From NCBI GenBank assembly GCA_019096195.1, contig JAGTXK010000027.1, positions 372,001-436,000 of the forward strand: a DNA stretch of 64,000 nt, read 5' to 3'. Positions 23,419 through 35,499 of the stretch are shown here, piece by piece (position 1 is the first letter of the stretch; the number at the start of each line of letters is the position of its first letter). The notes under the pieces are model-generated. The model was not told the DNA's origin, made no database searches, and was given only the letters and a program-made list of their open reading frames with translations. Source of the stretch: Boletus sp. NGJ (lineage: Eukaryota > Basidiomycota > Agaricomycetes > Boletales > Boletaceae). Both the position numbers and the translations under genes were made by a program.

Positions 23419-25109
23419 TCAAGCGTGGGGGTACTTCTTCGTAAAATCTTCGTGGAACTTGACAAGCTTGCCCACATACTCCTCCACACCAGGGCACAAG
23501 CATGTCAACCGGTAGTGGTATTCTCCCTCTTTCTGTCCAAATCCAGACCCAGGGACGACGCAGATACCGGTAGCGTCGAGTAATGCAAGGGCGTAAAACG
23601 CGTCCGGCTCTTTGCCAGCAGTTTTTGCAGCCTTTATCGCCTTGTCAGACAACTGGATCTTGGGGTATAGGTACAAGGCACCGGGTGAGTCGACGCAGCT
23701 CACGCCTTCCACGGCATTAAGAGCGGCCACCATTTGGGCTATGCGTTGGGCGAGAGCCTTGTGAATCGCGTCGGTCTCTTTCTTCCAAAGCGCGTAACTC
23801 TCCTCCCCCTCCTTTGGAGGGCGGACCATGCAGTCGACACCAATCTGTCCCTGGAGGGCAGGGCAGAGGCCGACGCTGACCATCTTATACATCATAGCGA
23901 TGACATCGTCGCTTATATTGGTGCATTCAAAGTAACCACCACGTCTACCGCATTCACCAAAGACACCCTTTGAGATGGAGTGGAAGGACAAGAGGGCGAC
24001 GTCTTTGCCAGACTCGACAACGACCTTTTTAAACGAGGTGAACGGGTGTGTCTCTCGGCGATGGAGGTTCGCTTGGTATACTTCGTCGGCGAGGAGGACA
24101 AGGTTGTGTTGCTCACACAAATCGACGATCTCCTCTTGAGTCTTCCTATCGATGAGCGCGCCAGTTGGGTTACCAGGATTGATGATCACGAGAGCCTTCG
24201 GCTGGGTCTTGCCCTCCTGACGTGTCTTCTCGAGAAGCGACCTGATTTCGCTGACGGAGGTACTCCATTCGCGAGTCTCGTCGAGGTAATAAGGAATCGG
24301 CACTCCGGAGAATTGGGCAAGGGTTGCAGTGTACAGGGGGTATTGTGGGATGGGGATAAGGATCCCGGATTTGCCGGGTTCAGAGATAAGCATTGATATA
24401 AGGAGCGATACACCGGCGGAAGCCCCGCCGGTAAGGAAGATGTGCTCAGGGTATGCCGGATGACCGTCCCGGGCTACACGCAAGAAGACACGTGCAGGCG
24501 GGGTCAATACAATGCGACGAACAAGTACGAGGGGAAATATTAACCTTGGATAAATTCTGCGACGTGCTTGCGAATGAGTGGGACACCCTGAGAATGCGAA
24601 TATGCGCCAATAGAGCCAATTTCTTCCGATAATTCATTCGCACGGGCAATGACATCTTTTGGGAAAACATTCGGAGCAAGATTCTTGAGTTCTCTGTATT
24701 CCATCAGCGCGGCAACCTGTGAGAGGACGTGAGCAGAGGACCCGCAAGCGATTCCGGGCGTTCCGCCACAGCAAAGAAAGGATAGACATACCTGCCTGAC
24801 AAAGGTGAGCGGGGGCTGATCGAGGCCTTTTTGTTGGGGATTTCCGATGTTTGATGAGATAACCTGGCTGAACGGCAGTCCAGTGGAGGTTCGATTCTGC
24901 TGAAGCTCGACGCGGTACTGCTCTGCCTTGATGGCAAGCTCGCCACGCACAGCATACTGGACGTTGCGAATGGCGGGGTTGAGGTCGTCGGCAGAGAGTT
25001 TGCTCATCGTGGAGATCGATGTAAAAGATATCTTTTTGACGGGAATAAGCTGGCGGGGCAAACTTGAGAGCGGTCGGAATTGGGCAGTTGCTCTGATTAC
25101 CATCGGCAT
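23419..25109 (-). CDS. ALT1: Alanine aminotransferase, probably mitochondrial
   Basis: A PLP enzyme interconverting alanine plus 2-oxoglutarate with pyruvate plus glutamate. The start at 25109 adds a basic, Ser/Arg-rich presequence (MPMVIRATAQFRPLSSLPRQ) ahead of MSKLSADDLNPAIRNVQYAV. A second in-frame ATG at MSKL could give a cytosolic form. Family marks are NIGNPQQKGLDQPPLTFVRQ, IGSIGAYSHSQGVPLIRKHV, IFLTGGASAGVSLL, NPGNPTGALIDRKTQEEI and LLADEVYQANLH. The Schiff-base lysine lies in SFHSISKGVFGECGRRGGY, and the C-terminal Arg region is EYHYRLTCLCPG. Introns are read near 24708-24790 and 24480-24540. Length (about 510 residues) fits the family. The gene diverges from RRP9. Confidence 0.92.
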
Positions 25110-25271
25110 TTTCCCAAAAGCAAGTCACTGGACAAGAGGTACCATGTGGACTTTTTGCCATAAAAGGACTAACGTCACGCGTAGATCACGTGAGATAAAG
25201 TCACATGCTCTCGGCAAATGCCATGTACATACCTTTGATTTTTTCGGTATCGCATTCAAGACGAGGGGAAT
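25110..25271. promoter_or_regulatory. Bidirectional promoter between ALT1 and RRP9
   Basis: These 162 bp separate divergent ATGs. ACGCGT lies at 25177-25182 and CACGTG at 25187-25192. The same ACGCGT/CACGTG pairing occurs in the CDC20 promoter region. In fungi CACGTG is bound by bHLH factors and ACGCGT by MBF; whether either is used here is inference. Confidence 0.4.
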
Positions 25272-27305
25272 ATGCCAGACGCGTTCTTTGCATCCAAGAA
25301 ACGAAAACGTCCCTCCTCTTCCTCAAGCACAAAGAAACAACCCCACAGGGATGACAAGTCTTCACGGCTATCCAAGTCTAATGGCGTGCAACCCAAGTCC
25401 AAGTCAAAGAAACCCCGAAGGGATGAGGAACTAGACTCGGATAGGACAGACCAGGATGACGCTGCCATCGACGATCTCGATCTCCATGCAGACGATGAGC
25501 CCGACTCTAGTGGGGACGAGGACATCGACGAGACACCCGCCGAGAAACGTCTCCGACTAGCGAAGCTCTACTTGCAGAATGTGACAGAGGGCCTCGGTGA
25601 GTCTGCTTGCGTTCATGCGGTGCCCATCATTCATGCCACCCGTACAGCCGAAGGCGAATTTGACGCAGCCGAGGTCGACAAGGAGCTCATATCAGCACGT
25701 CTCCGTCAAGACGTACTTGAGAACTCCGGAAAACTCCATCTATTCATTGCAGACGCTGTAAGTCGCATCCATTTCTGCATCGCTTCTCTAGGTACCTACC
25801 ACGTGTCTAGTACAACTTCACCTCTATCTCACGGCTTCGCTGTCGTGGCCACCGACTGTCCGTGACATCAGCTGTCGCTACTGAGGATGCGAAATACCTC
25901 TTCACAGCCTCGAAGGACGGTACCATTAACAAATGGGACCTTCGGACTGGTCAGAAAACAGCCACATTCTACAAACAACGTTTAGATCACAAAGGCAAAG
26001 GAAAGGAGAGGGAAAATCCATTCGACATCAAGGGTCACACGGACGAAGTGTTGGCGTTGGCCGTCAGTAGTAATGGGCAATATCTTGCGAGTGCCGGCAA
26101 AGATAAAAAAGTCGGCGTTTGGGACACTGAGAAAAACCAATGGGTAAAAGGTTTTTGGGGACATAAAGACCTTATATCCGTGCGTGGATACCCGTCATTT
26201 CTTTGGTATCGTCACTGATATCGAACATGTCGCTCTAGAGTATCGCCTTCCGTAAAGGTACCCTGCAGCTATACAGTGGATCCTTTGACCGCACAGTCAA
26301 ACTATTTGATCTCTCCGTTCTGGGATATGTTGAAACGCTATTCGGTCACCAAGACACAATCGTCTCAATAGACGCTCTCCGTGGTGAGACAGCCGTCACA
26401 GCCGGCGCTCGAGATCGAACGCTACGGTACTGGAAAATTCCTGAAGAAAGTCAGCTCGTATTCCGTGGTGGTGGAAAGAGTGCGCTACGCGAACTGCTAG
26501 AAGGGGGTGCTTTCGAGGGACATGAAAGTGACGAAGACGGGGAAGGAAAGAAGGGGAAGGGTATAGAGAAACAGAAAACGTTTGTGGAAGGTAGTATTGA
26601 GTGTGTCGCCATGGTCGATGAAACGAATTTTGTTAGCGGAGGGGACACAGGGTATATTTCTGTTCCCTTAACGTATTGACCAGGGGGCAGGTGGCTAACA
26701 ACATTGTCATAGGTCAATATGTCTCTGGAACACTCAAAAAAAGAAACCGGTATTTACACATGCTCTGTGTCATGGTTTACACGAGGTCGAGTCGTCCACC
26801 GAAGGCACTGTCGAGACACCACGATGGATAACGTCAGTTGCATGTCTACGATATTCCGACGTATTTGCGTCTGGTATGTGATTTTCAGCCTTTTGTTCCA
26901 CGAAGATCGTGTTTTGACAATCCGTTCACTTAGGGTCGTGGGATGGCACTATACGACTATGGAAACTCGACTCGAAGCTCAAATCCTTCTCCCTTGTAGG
27001 GACCGTTTCAGCTCCGGGCGTCGTCAACTCTCTCCAGCTCATACCTGCTCCTAAGGGTTTCTTGGACAGTGCCTCGTGGGACCGGTACACCTGATCCCGA
27101 TCTCGTCGCGAAAACGGGGACCGGTACACCTGCCCCGAACGGAAAGTCATCGATGGTCAAGATAACAGGCATCGAGACGCTACTGTTGGTGGCAGGATTG
27201 GGTCAAGAGCATCGATTAGGGAGATGGTTGACTGTAAAGGGGGAGGGTGCGGTCAATTCGACAGTCGTGGTGGCGTTTCGACCGAGGGTAGGACATGACT
27301 CATGA
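25272..27305 (+). CDS. RRP9: U3 snoRNP protein RRP9 (U3-55K), WD40 protein
   Basis: Binds the box B/C motif of U3 snoRNA for 18S rRNA processing in the nucleolus. The N-terminal 90 residues are basic then acidic (MPDAFFASKKRKRPSSSSS). The family motif AEKRLRLAKLYLQNV..EGEFDAAEVDKELISARLR follows. Blades include TSAVATEDAKYLFTASKDGT, GHTDEVLALAVSSNGQYLAS, KGTLQLYSGSFDRTVKLFDL, GHQDTIVSIDALRGETAVTA and SICLWNTQKKKPVF. The conserved C-terminus is GIETLLLVAGLGQEHRLGRW. The frame breaks between PAPKGFLDSASWDR (about 27090) and the GTGTP-rich linker that leads to the C-terminus. Either an intron of about 110 nt is removed there (donor after PAPKG, acceptor before GCATCGAG) or one base is off. That junction is the only weak spot. 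Confidence 0.87.
27078..27132 (+). repeat. 16-bp direct repeat in the RRP9 C-terminal linker
   Basis: GGGACCGGTACACCTG occurs at 27078-27093 and again at 27117-27132. The spacing is 39 bp (13 codons), so both copies encode GTGTP in the same frame. It sits exactly where the reading frame of RRP9 is unclear, which makes a slippage or short-duplication event there plausible. Confidence 0.7.
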
Positions 27306-27820
27306 CACGGATGTCGTGCCTCCTTGAAGGTAGTCGCCTCAAGGTACCACTGGCAATGATATGTTCTTTTACTATCCCAGTCACCGTGACAGCACGACTG
27401 GCCCCATGGTCTTCATTGAATACCATTCACCGCACCAAAATTCAACTCGCTTGGGTTGGTCGCCAGACTAGAATCCACCACCGTGATCAATTGCCTGCAC
27501 GATTCTTTTAGAGCCATACTACCAATGATTATCTACGTTCCCAACATTGATTGTCCAGTCCTCTAGTTCCCTCAGTGCTAGCATGTTTCTACGAAAATGA
27601 CCTTTCAACAAAGCGGAATGTATTCGATAAATTATGTGCAGAGATAACTTTCGTCAAGTTACAGTAAACCAGCTTATAAATTTTTCCGCGAGGCCGGCCG
27701 GAGCGCCATCCTGATTCGGAACTGGGGCGACTACCAAATCCTTGAAGCATCAAGTTACTAGTTAGTTACTAATCCTAGATCCCTTGAGCGAGAAACGCTA
27801 TTTCCCACCTCTGCAACAGG
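27306..27820. other. Intergenic between RRP9 and DBP4
   Basis: These 515 bp between two same-strand ribosome-biogenesis genes should contain the RRP9 3' end and the DBP4 promoter. No gene, repeat or RNA gene is recognised. A snoRNA would be worth looking for here, but I saw no convincing C/D box pair by eye. Confidence 0.4.
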
Positions 27821-30643
27821 ATGGTCTCACAAGCAGGATCCTCTACCACACAGAGTCGGCGCAAGCCCAAGAAACAGGGAAATCCCCTTCATGCAACCCG
27901 GGTCAAAAAAAATAATGACAGAGAGCAGCTAGAGACATTGGATAGGCTCGCTATGGAATTTGTGAGTAAAGCAGATGCAATTTGTCGTAGACTTGGATAA
28001 GATTGTGGTCCTTCCAGGAATCACCGGAGGACCTGAAAGCGTTTATCGATCTTCCAATATCCCATCTCACCAAGCGCGGTATGCCAGACTCTTTGTTACG
28101 AGTTACTCCCTCGCTCAGTACAAGCCTAGGTCTCAAAAAATGCTTCTTTGTTGATATGACGGACATACAGGCCTCCAGCATACCAGTGTCGTTAAAGGGA
28201 AAAGATGTTCTAGGCGCCGCCCGGACAGGAAGTGGGAAAACCCTCGCATTCCTAATTCCTACACTCGAGATACTCTATCGTCGAAAATGGGGGCCCCAAG
28301 ATGGACTCGGGGCTTTGATTATATCACCAACACGAGAATTGGTGCGTGTCTGAAACTGAACCAGAATGGAGGTTGTGACGCAGGGCAAGGCTGTCCAAAT
28401 ATTCGATGTATTGCGCTCCATAGGCTGCTGTCATGGCTTTTCTGCAGGACTCGTCATCGGCGGGAAAAATCTGAAAGATGAACGCGAACGCCTGTCTCGA
28501 ATGAATATTCTCGTCGCGACGCCTGGTCGACTTTTGCAACATATGGACCAGACGTTCGGCTTCGAGTCCGACAATTTGCAGATTCTTGGTGAGTAATCTT
28601 GGACTTTTGTGTGGATCGCGCGAGAACCTACTGTTGGATTAGTTCTCGACGAGGCGGACCGCATCCTCGATATGGGGTTCGCCAGAACGCTCTCTGCACT
28701 TCTCTCGCACCTCCCGAAATCGCGTCAAACATTGCTCTTCTCAGCTACACAAACGCAATCCGTCGCGCAGCTGGCCCGTCTCAGTCTCAAGGACCCAGTC
28801 CATATCGGTATACAAGTTGGGAGCTCAGCAGTGACACCCGCGAGCCTCTCACAACACTACAGTGTATGCACGCTCGATCGAAAGCTCGACACTCTCTGGT
28901 CGTTCGTCAAGACACACCTTCACTCAAAAGTCCTCGTTTTCCTCTCGAGCGGGAAACAGGTCCGTTTTGTGTTTGAGGCGTTCTGCAAGATGCAGCCCGG
29001 GATACCGTTGCTTCATTTACACGGAAAGCAGAAACAAGCTGCGAGGTTGACAATGTACAGTCGTTTCACATCTTCGCAGCATGCGGTGTTGTTTGCGACC
29101 GATATCGCGGCACGTGGATTAGATTTTCCGTCGGTGGACTGGGTCGTTCAGGTGGACGCGCCGGAGGATGCTGAGACGTATATTCACCGCGTGGGTCGGA
29201 CGGCGCGATATGATAGTTCGGGAAAGGGACTCTTACTACTCCTTCCTAGCGAAGAGGAAGGCATGCTCGCTGCACTCGGGAAGAAAGGAGTGACGATCGA
29301 AAACATCAAAATCCGTGCGAGTAAGACTCAGAGCATCCAAAACCAACTTCAAAACCTCGCATTCCAGGACCCTGAAATCAAGTATCTCGGACAACGCGTG
29401 AGTCTGGTGTTCTTGTGCGCGCGCGATTCAGTCTGGGGACTGACCAACCCTTCCCTTTTGTTCCGTTCTCGACTAGGCATTTGTGTCCTACGTTCGTTCT
29501 GTGCATCTGCACAAGAACAAGACGATATTCAAGCTCGATGAGCTTCCCGTCGACAAATTTGCTGAATCGCTTGGGTTGCCTGGTGCACCCAAGATCAAGT
29601 TTTTGAGTAGGGAGCAGGCGAAGAAGCAGAAGAACGCGTCTCGGACCGTGGCTGCCCTCCAAGCACAGATCGAATCTGAAATGACTGGTACATCATCAGC
29701 TGAAGATGAAAGTGTCGAGGGCTCGATGGTTGCAGAAGGTTCTGAAGAGTCGGAAGGCGATACCCGAGAGTCACCCAAGCCAAATCACACAACGACTTTG
29801 GCGGAAGGTTCTAAACCCGGTAAAGTGTGTCTCTTACCCTTACCTCGTTGCCATTTGCTCAACCCAGAACTCTCTTGTAGAACTTGGTGCGCACAAAGTA
29901 CGACCGAATGTTCGAGCGCAGAAATCAAAATATCTTGTCCGAGCACTACTCCAAACTTATCGATCACGGAGATGCAGGAGAAGAGGAAGACTTTATTACC
30001 CTCAAACGTGCCGACCACGATCTCGACCTCCCTGCCTCTCATGAGCCCGATCCCGATGTTGAAAACCTGTCGAAACGGAAGCTCAAGCTGTCGCGAACGA
30101 AACGAACAGTCGCCAAATACGGTCAGCTGGGGCACAAACTCGTTTTTGATGACGAAGGAAACCCACACGAGGTTTACGAGATGGTCAACCCTGAAGAGTT
30201 TTACAAGCATGGCGCAGAGGCTGTCAAGGAGGCTGGCCGGGCGTTTGCTGAAGGAGAGAAAGGGAAGTTGAAGAGTGTGGACGTCATCGACAAGCAGGAA
30301 GCAAAAGAAAAAAAGAAGGAGAAGAAGCGGAAACGCAAAGAGCGCGAACGCGAGGTAAGTCGCCTTGTTCACTGTGCCGTGCACTCAAACCATCTCTTTT
30401 CTTCACTTTCAGATGCACCGGGAGGGAGAGGAAGTCCGTGCCGCCGTCGGGTCACCGGACGATCAAGACGATGGCTACGTTACCCCCGACTTCGAGCTAC
30501 CATCGGAGGACGGAGATGAGGATGACGCGCCTCCGCCCAAACGAATCAAGTCTTCCTCCATCTCGAAATTGGGGCGTGCTGCGGAGCCTTGCGACCTAAA
30601 AGATGAAGAAGACATGGCGTTGCGGTTATTACGGAAGCAGTGA
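27821..30643 (+). CDS. DBP4: ATP-dependent DEAD-box RNA helicase DBP4 (HCA4)
   Basis: A nucleolar helicase needed for U14/U3-dependent 18S rRNA maturation. The ATG at 27821 gives [20 protein letters not shown]. Motifs: [19 protein letters not shown] (Q region), [12 protein letters not shown] (I), SPTREL (Ia), [13 protein letters not shown] (II), LLFSATQT (III), [10 protein letters not shown] (IV), [20 protein letters not shown] (V) and [11 protein letters not shown] (VI). The DBP4-specific C-terminal extension follows: [40 protein letters not shown], and an acidic region. Next come [40 protein letters not shown] and a Lys/Arg-rich coiled coil. The end is [12 protein letters not shown] with TGA at 30641. 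About eight introns are read. All ATPase motifs are intact. Confidence 0.95.
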
Positions 30644-31047
30644 GCCTTCCTCACAGTGAGTTAGTTTGCCACTGGATGTTGTTCCATGCGGTACACCTCC
30701 TAGTGATTTAATGACGAGTAAATGTCTCGAACACGCACGTTTTTGCGCGCTGTACGACCAACCTCGTGCATGGAGTGGATTTAGCCCCAGTCCGACTTGC
30801 TCCCGAATGAGGGTTCACCCTGTCACCTTTTACATACAGCCAGAGCCGGCCAAGAGTGAGCAAATTCTGCCAGTGCCCACGTCCTGCTATCGCATCCATA
30901 CGCGTTTATTGCTGTAAATTTGCCGTTGCTGCTCGCAGGCACAGCTGCTTGTTGGCTCCTGTGGACCCAAAGTACTTAAAACTCTTTGTTTTACCTGCCT
31001 TCGTTTCACCAACCTCAGTGTATTTGTTGACTGCCGTTGGATCAGCT
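30644..31047. other. Intergenic between DBP4 and ARG8
   Basis: 404 bp. An open plus-strand frame at 30856 runs into the ARG8 first exon, but the family-like mitochondrial start is the ATG at 31048, so I leave this as promoter/3' UTR. Nothing else is seen. Confidence 0.45.
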
Positions 31048-32694
31048 ATGAGCATTTACCGCCTTCAAAGTTCTGTCGTGGCCACGAGCTCGAGGGTGTT
31101 AGCCAGAAGGGCTGTGGTACGAGCCACGATTAGGCGAAGTTGACGCGCTTTTTGATCCTGTTCATTTTCTCCCTTCAGCATCGTCTTGCGCCCAGCACTC
31201 GATACCTCAAAGTCACTCATGACCTGACCACTGCCCCTAGAGCATCTGTTACCTCTAGCACCCTCGCGCTCGGGGAGCAATACATACTTGGCGTTTACGC
31301 ACGCCCGCCATTCGTGCTCTCACACGGCCGTGGAAGTTGGGTATGGGATACCGAGGACCGAAAGTTTCTCGATTTTAGCGCAGGGATTGCGGTGAACGCA
31401 CTGGGTCATGCTGATCCTGGCGTCGCAGAGGTGAGCAACAGCGCATCTCGATCTCGGTGGGAGTTCTGAATTACTCGGGGTTTAGGTCTTGCGACAACAA
31501 GCGTCGACATTGCTTCACTCTTCGAATGTGTATCACCACCAATGGGCACCCAGGCTTGCGGAGTTGGTCGTGACCCTCACTCAACAACAAGGTGGCCTTG
31601 GCTTTCCTGCAGGCTCATCCCCTTCAAAAACGGGTCCCAAAGTCTTCTTCGCGAACTCTGGTACCGAAGCCAATGAAGGCGCACTCAAGATTGCACGGAA
31701 GGTTGGCAAGGACCGTTGGGCTGCTGCTACAGGTGGTAAAGCGGATGACCCTCGCTGCACGAAAACACGCATCGTATGTTTCAAAAACTCGTTCCATGGC
31801 CGCAGTATGGGCGCGTTGAGTGTCACGTCGACTGAAAAATATCAAGCGCCGTTCCGGCCATTGATACCGGATGTCGATGTCGGAACGCTCAATGACCATG
31901 AAAGCCTCTCAAAGTTGATCAGTGACGACACTTGTGTAGTCATTGTCGAGCCCGTGCAAGGCGAGGGAGGTGTCACTGCTGCGGACGAGAGCTGGTTGAG
32001 AGCACTACGGAAACGATGCGACGAAACTGGGGCTGTATTGATTTATGACGAGATACAGGTAGGCTGAACTGTCAGATACGTCAATGTCTCTGATGTTCTT
32101 TACAGTGTGGCCTATTTAGGACCGGTTCACTATGGGCACACTCTTCCCTCCCGGTCGACTGCCACCCTGATATTGTCACAATGGCAAAGCCTTTGGCGAA
32201 CGGGTATCCCATAGGTGCTGTCCTGCTGCGTGGCTCTATTGCCTCCACGATGACAGCAGGTGAGGTGGAGAATATTCAGTGTCGGCAAATCTAACTTTCC
32301 TACTTGGATAGGTACCCACGGAACAACCTTTGGAGGGTCTCCCTTGGCATGTGCTGTTGGCCACCACGTCTTGAGCCGGCTCAGTGCCCCGACGTTTGCG
32401 GGTCATGTAAAGGACATTAGCGCGTATCTGGATAGCCGGTTGGAAACCTTGGCTCAGTGGTTCCCGGACCTTATCCAGGATAAGATCCGAGGTCGTGGTC
32501 TCCTTCGTGGCCTCGGGTTTAACAACGAGACACACCCAGGTCAGGTCGTGCAGTTGGCTCGGGAGCGTGGCGTCCTCATTCTGGCTGCCGGGAAAGACGC
32601 GGTTCGTCTGGTTCCATCGCTGAATGTCGGGAAGGACGAGGTAGACGTGGCTATTGATGTGCTGGAAGGATGTTTGACAGTGCTGCGGGGATAG
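31048..32694 (+). CDS. ARG8: Acetylornithine aminotransferase, mitochondrial (ARG8)
   Basis: A class-III PLP aminotransferase making N-acetylornithine in arginine biosynthesis. The short first exon (MSIYRLQSSVVATSSRVLAR) is basic and amphipathic, as for mitochondrial import. It joins across an intron (31116-31179) to HRLAPSTRYLKVTHD. Marks: RKFLDFSAGIAVNALGHADP, SSNVYHHQWAPRLAELVV, FFANSGTEANEGALKIARK and FKNSFHGRSMGALSVT. Then EPVQGEGGVTAADESWLRAL, LIYDEIQ and, after an intron, CGLFRTGSLWAH. The Schiff-base lysine is in VTMAKPLANGYPIGAVLLRG, followed by GTHGTTFGGSPLACAVGHHV. The C-terminus (RLVPSLNVGKDEVD) is complete. Ornithine aminotransferase is the main alternative; the GTHGTTFGGSPLA and RGRGLLRGL motifs favour ARG8. 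Confidence 0.92.
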
Positions 32695-32848
32695 ATCTGC
32701 TGACTTGTATGGTACATTGACATGACAAACGTGGAAATGTGACCCTCCAAGAAGGGGTTATCGGCTTAGTGCGGACGAGGAGGAGAGGAGAACATGCGCG
32801 TGTGATTCTGGTCGAGTGGCACTTGGCACGTTGTTGCCAGATATTTAA

Positions 32849-35060
32849 ATGACTCGCAGTGGGGCTGTTTCACCCCTACAGCCAACTGATACAGTTGAAC
32901 TGCAGGATTTGGCTCCCATTAGCAACAGTGGAAACCCAGACATGTCTCTAGTGCGAATCCGAAGCCAGGAAGATGTCTTGGAAGACGACAAGACACCAGG
33001 TGAGCCTCTGTCCGCACCGAATCGTCGGTGTTGATCCTATCCAGGGGCACCCCCGAGTCTCAGTGCCAACCGTGCGTGACTGCACATGAGGATTCCATCT
33101 GTTGCATTTTCCTTTACTTGATGTCAACTCCATACTCATTGTCCTCTGTACAGGCTGGAAACAGAAGATCCTGAAGCTGGGTGTCTCCTTTTTTCTCTTC
33201 GGGCTTATCAACAATGGTGGGTATCTATTTCCATCTTGCATACGGGGTTACAGTGATTTGGCGGCAGTTTTATATGTGATCATTCTCTCCGCTGCACTTG
33301 ATCTGGTACCCCCATCCACTCCTAAAGGGATCATCGCTTTTTGCAACATATTTCCCGCTCTGATAGCGAAGCTCGGATGGCCGTATTTCCTCAAAGGTAA
33401 AATACGGTACACCCGACGCATCGTGGGGTGCGCATTGCTGAGCTTCATCGGCATGCTGGTGAGTGTAGTTGGCGAAATGTGCAGTACTGCCCTCACTATC
33501 CTCAGGTCGTTGCCCTATATGAGAGTCTATTCGCGAGGTTGCTAGGCATCTCTCTCGCCTCATTCTCTTCCGGTAATCCAAATCATTTCGTCATCATTAG
33601 AATGCACCCTCACTTTCGGTAGGTTTGGGCGAACTGACGTTCCTGCAACTGTCAACTACCTATAATCTATATTTGGGAGGACACAGCGTTGGGTGAATAC
33701 TTTCACTCAAATATAAGAACTTTTGATTCAAACGGACCTCCAGATACTTCGCTTCCGGTACGGGCGCTGCTGGGCTTGTCGGAGCCTTCATGTGGTGGGA
33801 AGTTAGGGGACTCGGTGTTCGTTTAGGCGTTGGTGTCTCCTCGGTAGGCAGACCATTCGTGTGTGTCCTAGTCATCCCAATTCTCATCCGACTCTTTTTT
33901 TTAATTCGTCAGATACTGCCATTTGTCTTGCCGTTGGCATACTTTCTCTTGCTCCCACGTCCGGCTGCGTTTATGGATTCACCCTCTCCTGGGTCATACG
34001 CTCCTTTGCCCGAAGAGGATCCTGATATTGCTGCAGTAGAAGTTGCTGAAGGGGATACCCTTCTCGGTCAGCCACCGAAAGTACCGGTGTTCTTAACTGC
34101 CGGAGACAAGTGGTGCTTAGTGAAACCGATGATACTCAAGTACATGCTTCCGCTTTGTAAGTGTTCTCCGTGATGTATCAAAAAGCAAAGACCTGATTAT
34201 TCCTCGTAAAGTCTTGGTATATACTGTGAGTACATATTTGGATACTATCAACTATCAACGTTCACGTAGTTGATTGTCACTCGAGTTCGAGTACACGATT
34301 AATCAAGTGAGTCCCTCCGACCTCCCCTCTCCTCTCGCTCAACGATTCCACCACAGGGCGTAGCGCCAACTTTACTGTATCCAGTACCCTCACCAGATCG
34401 TGATAGCTTCTTGAGCAAGATCATCCACTCCATTAGAGACTATTACCCACTATGGCAGGTATGGGCCCATACATCGAGTCTGTACACCCGAAATCGTGTC
34501 TTACCCGTGACCCGCTCTTCGCATTTCCCCATTCGCAGCTCGTGTACCAATCCACGGTCTTCGTCTCACGTTCCTCGATCTCGCTTGGCATCCCACCTCT
34601 TCCGGAAAACCTCCTTTCTTTTCCGGCGATTGCCCAGTGTTTGATCCTTGTGACGTTGGTGTACGAATCAGCCATCGGGATCTTTTCCGACGATCACCCC
34701 GCGAGCAGCATCATGTTCGTCTTTCTCCTCATCAGTATCGAGGGTATATGTGGTGGACTCGCATAGTGAGTATGGATAATATCCTCCTTGTAGTCGGTGC
34801 GACACGAGTACACAGGCTGACGGACGCCTTGGGGTGCTTGCAGCGTCAATGTGTTCTACCGAATCAACCAAGAACGACCCGATCCGTCCACGGTGATTGA
34901 CACGGAACGATCGAGGCAGGAACTCGAGTTCAAAATCGGCTCGTTAGGCTTCTCGGACTCGTCTGGTATCCTGCTCGCATCGATTCTCGCGGTGCCGACC
35001 GAGCTAGAGCTCTGCAGAACGCAGGTGGCGAGAATGAAGATGCTTTGCAAGGGGTTGTAG
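32849..35060 (+). CDS. BTN1: Battenin/CLN3 homologue BTN1, vacuolar membrane protein
   Basis: A multi-pass lysosomal/vacuolar membrane protein of the CLN3 family, in yeast linked to vacuolar pH and arginine transport. The hydrophilic N-terminus (MTRSGAVSPLQPTDTVELQD) precedes the domain: LKLGVSFFLFGLINN, VLYVIILSAALDLVPPSTPK, YTRRIVGCALLSFIGMLV, VALYESLFARLLGISLASFS, SGTGAAGLVGAFMWWEVRGL and ILPFVLPLAYFLLLP. After an acidic cytosolic loop (YAPLPEEDPDIAAVEV) come LVYQSTVFVSRSSISLGIPP, QCLILVTLVYESAIGIFSDD and IMFVFLLISIEGICGGLAYV. The end is NVFYRINQE and a polar tail to 35060. At least ten introns are read. No break was noticed. It starts only 154 bp after the ARG8 stop, on the same strand. 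Confidence 0.9.
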
Positions 35061-35499
35061 TGCGAGTGACCGTGCGCGTAGTCGTCTCAGAACGTCTGTT
35101 TATGACGCCTTTCCGGAACCTCGCATGTTTCCGGGTTCTGGGCAAGGTTTTACGCACACACCCCCGTACACTTGGTCGCGTACTTTGGAGAACGCCTGGT
35201 TCGAGACTACCTCGCGCGCAAGGAGAATGCGATTCGTCTCGTGTTGATAGAGTTGGCGATGGTCGCGACGAATTCATCCTAGAGTACGAAGCTTAGGACT
35301 GTGCCCTTAATATTCTGTATATTCTGCATGGGGATACCTGGATTCCGAATGTGTGCACTGTAATGGACAGAAAACTAAGGCAGAAACCGCAGATATGCAC
35401 AGGAATAAAGACGGCAAAGGTTCAGTACACGTGGACATAAGACGACGGTGAACAAGGCTGTTGAGAGAGGGGATGATGATACAACGTGCTCGGAATGCA
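35061..35499. other. Convergent intergenic region
   Basis: 439 bp between the 3' ends of BTN1 (+) and the Zn2Cys6 factor (-). No gene or repeat is recognised; open frames here are continuations or shadows of the flanking genes. Confidence 0.45.
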
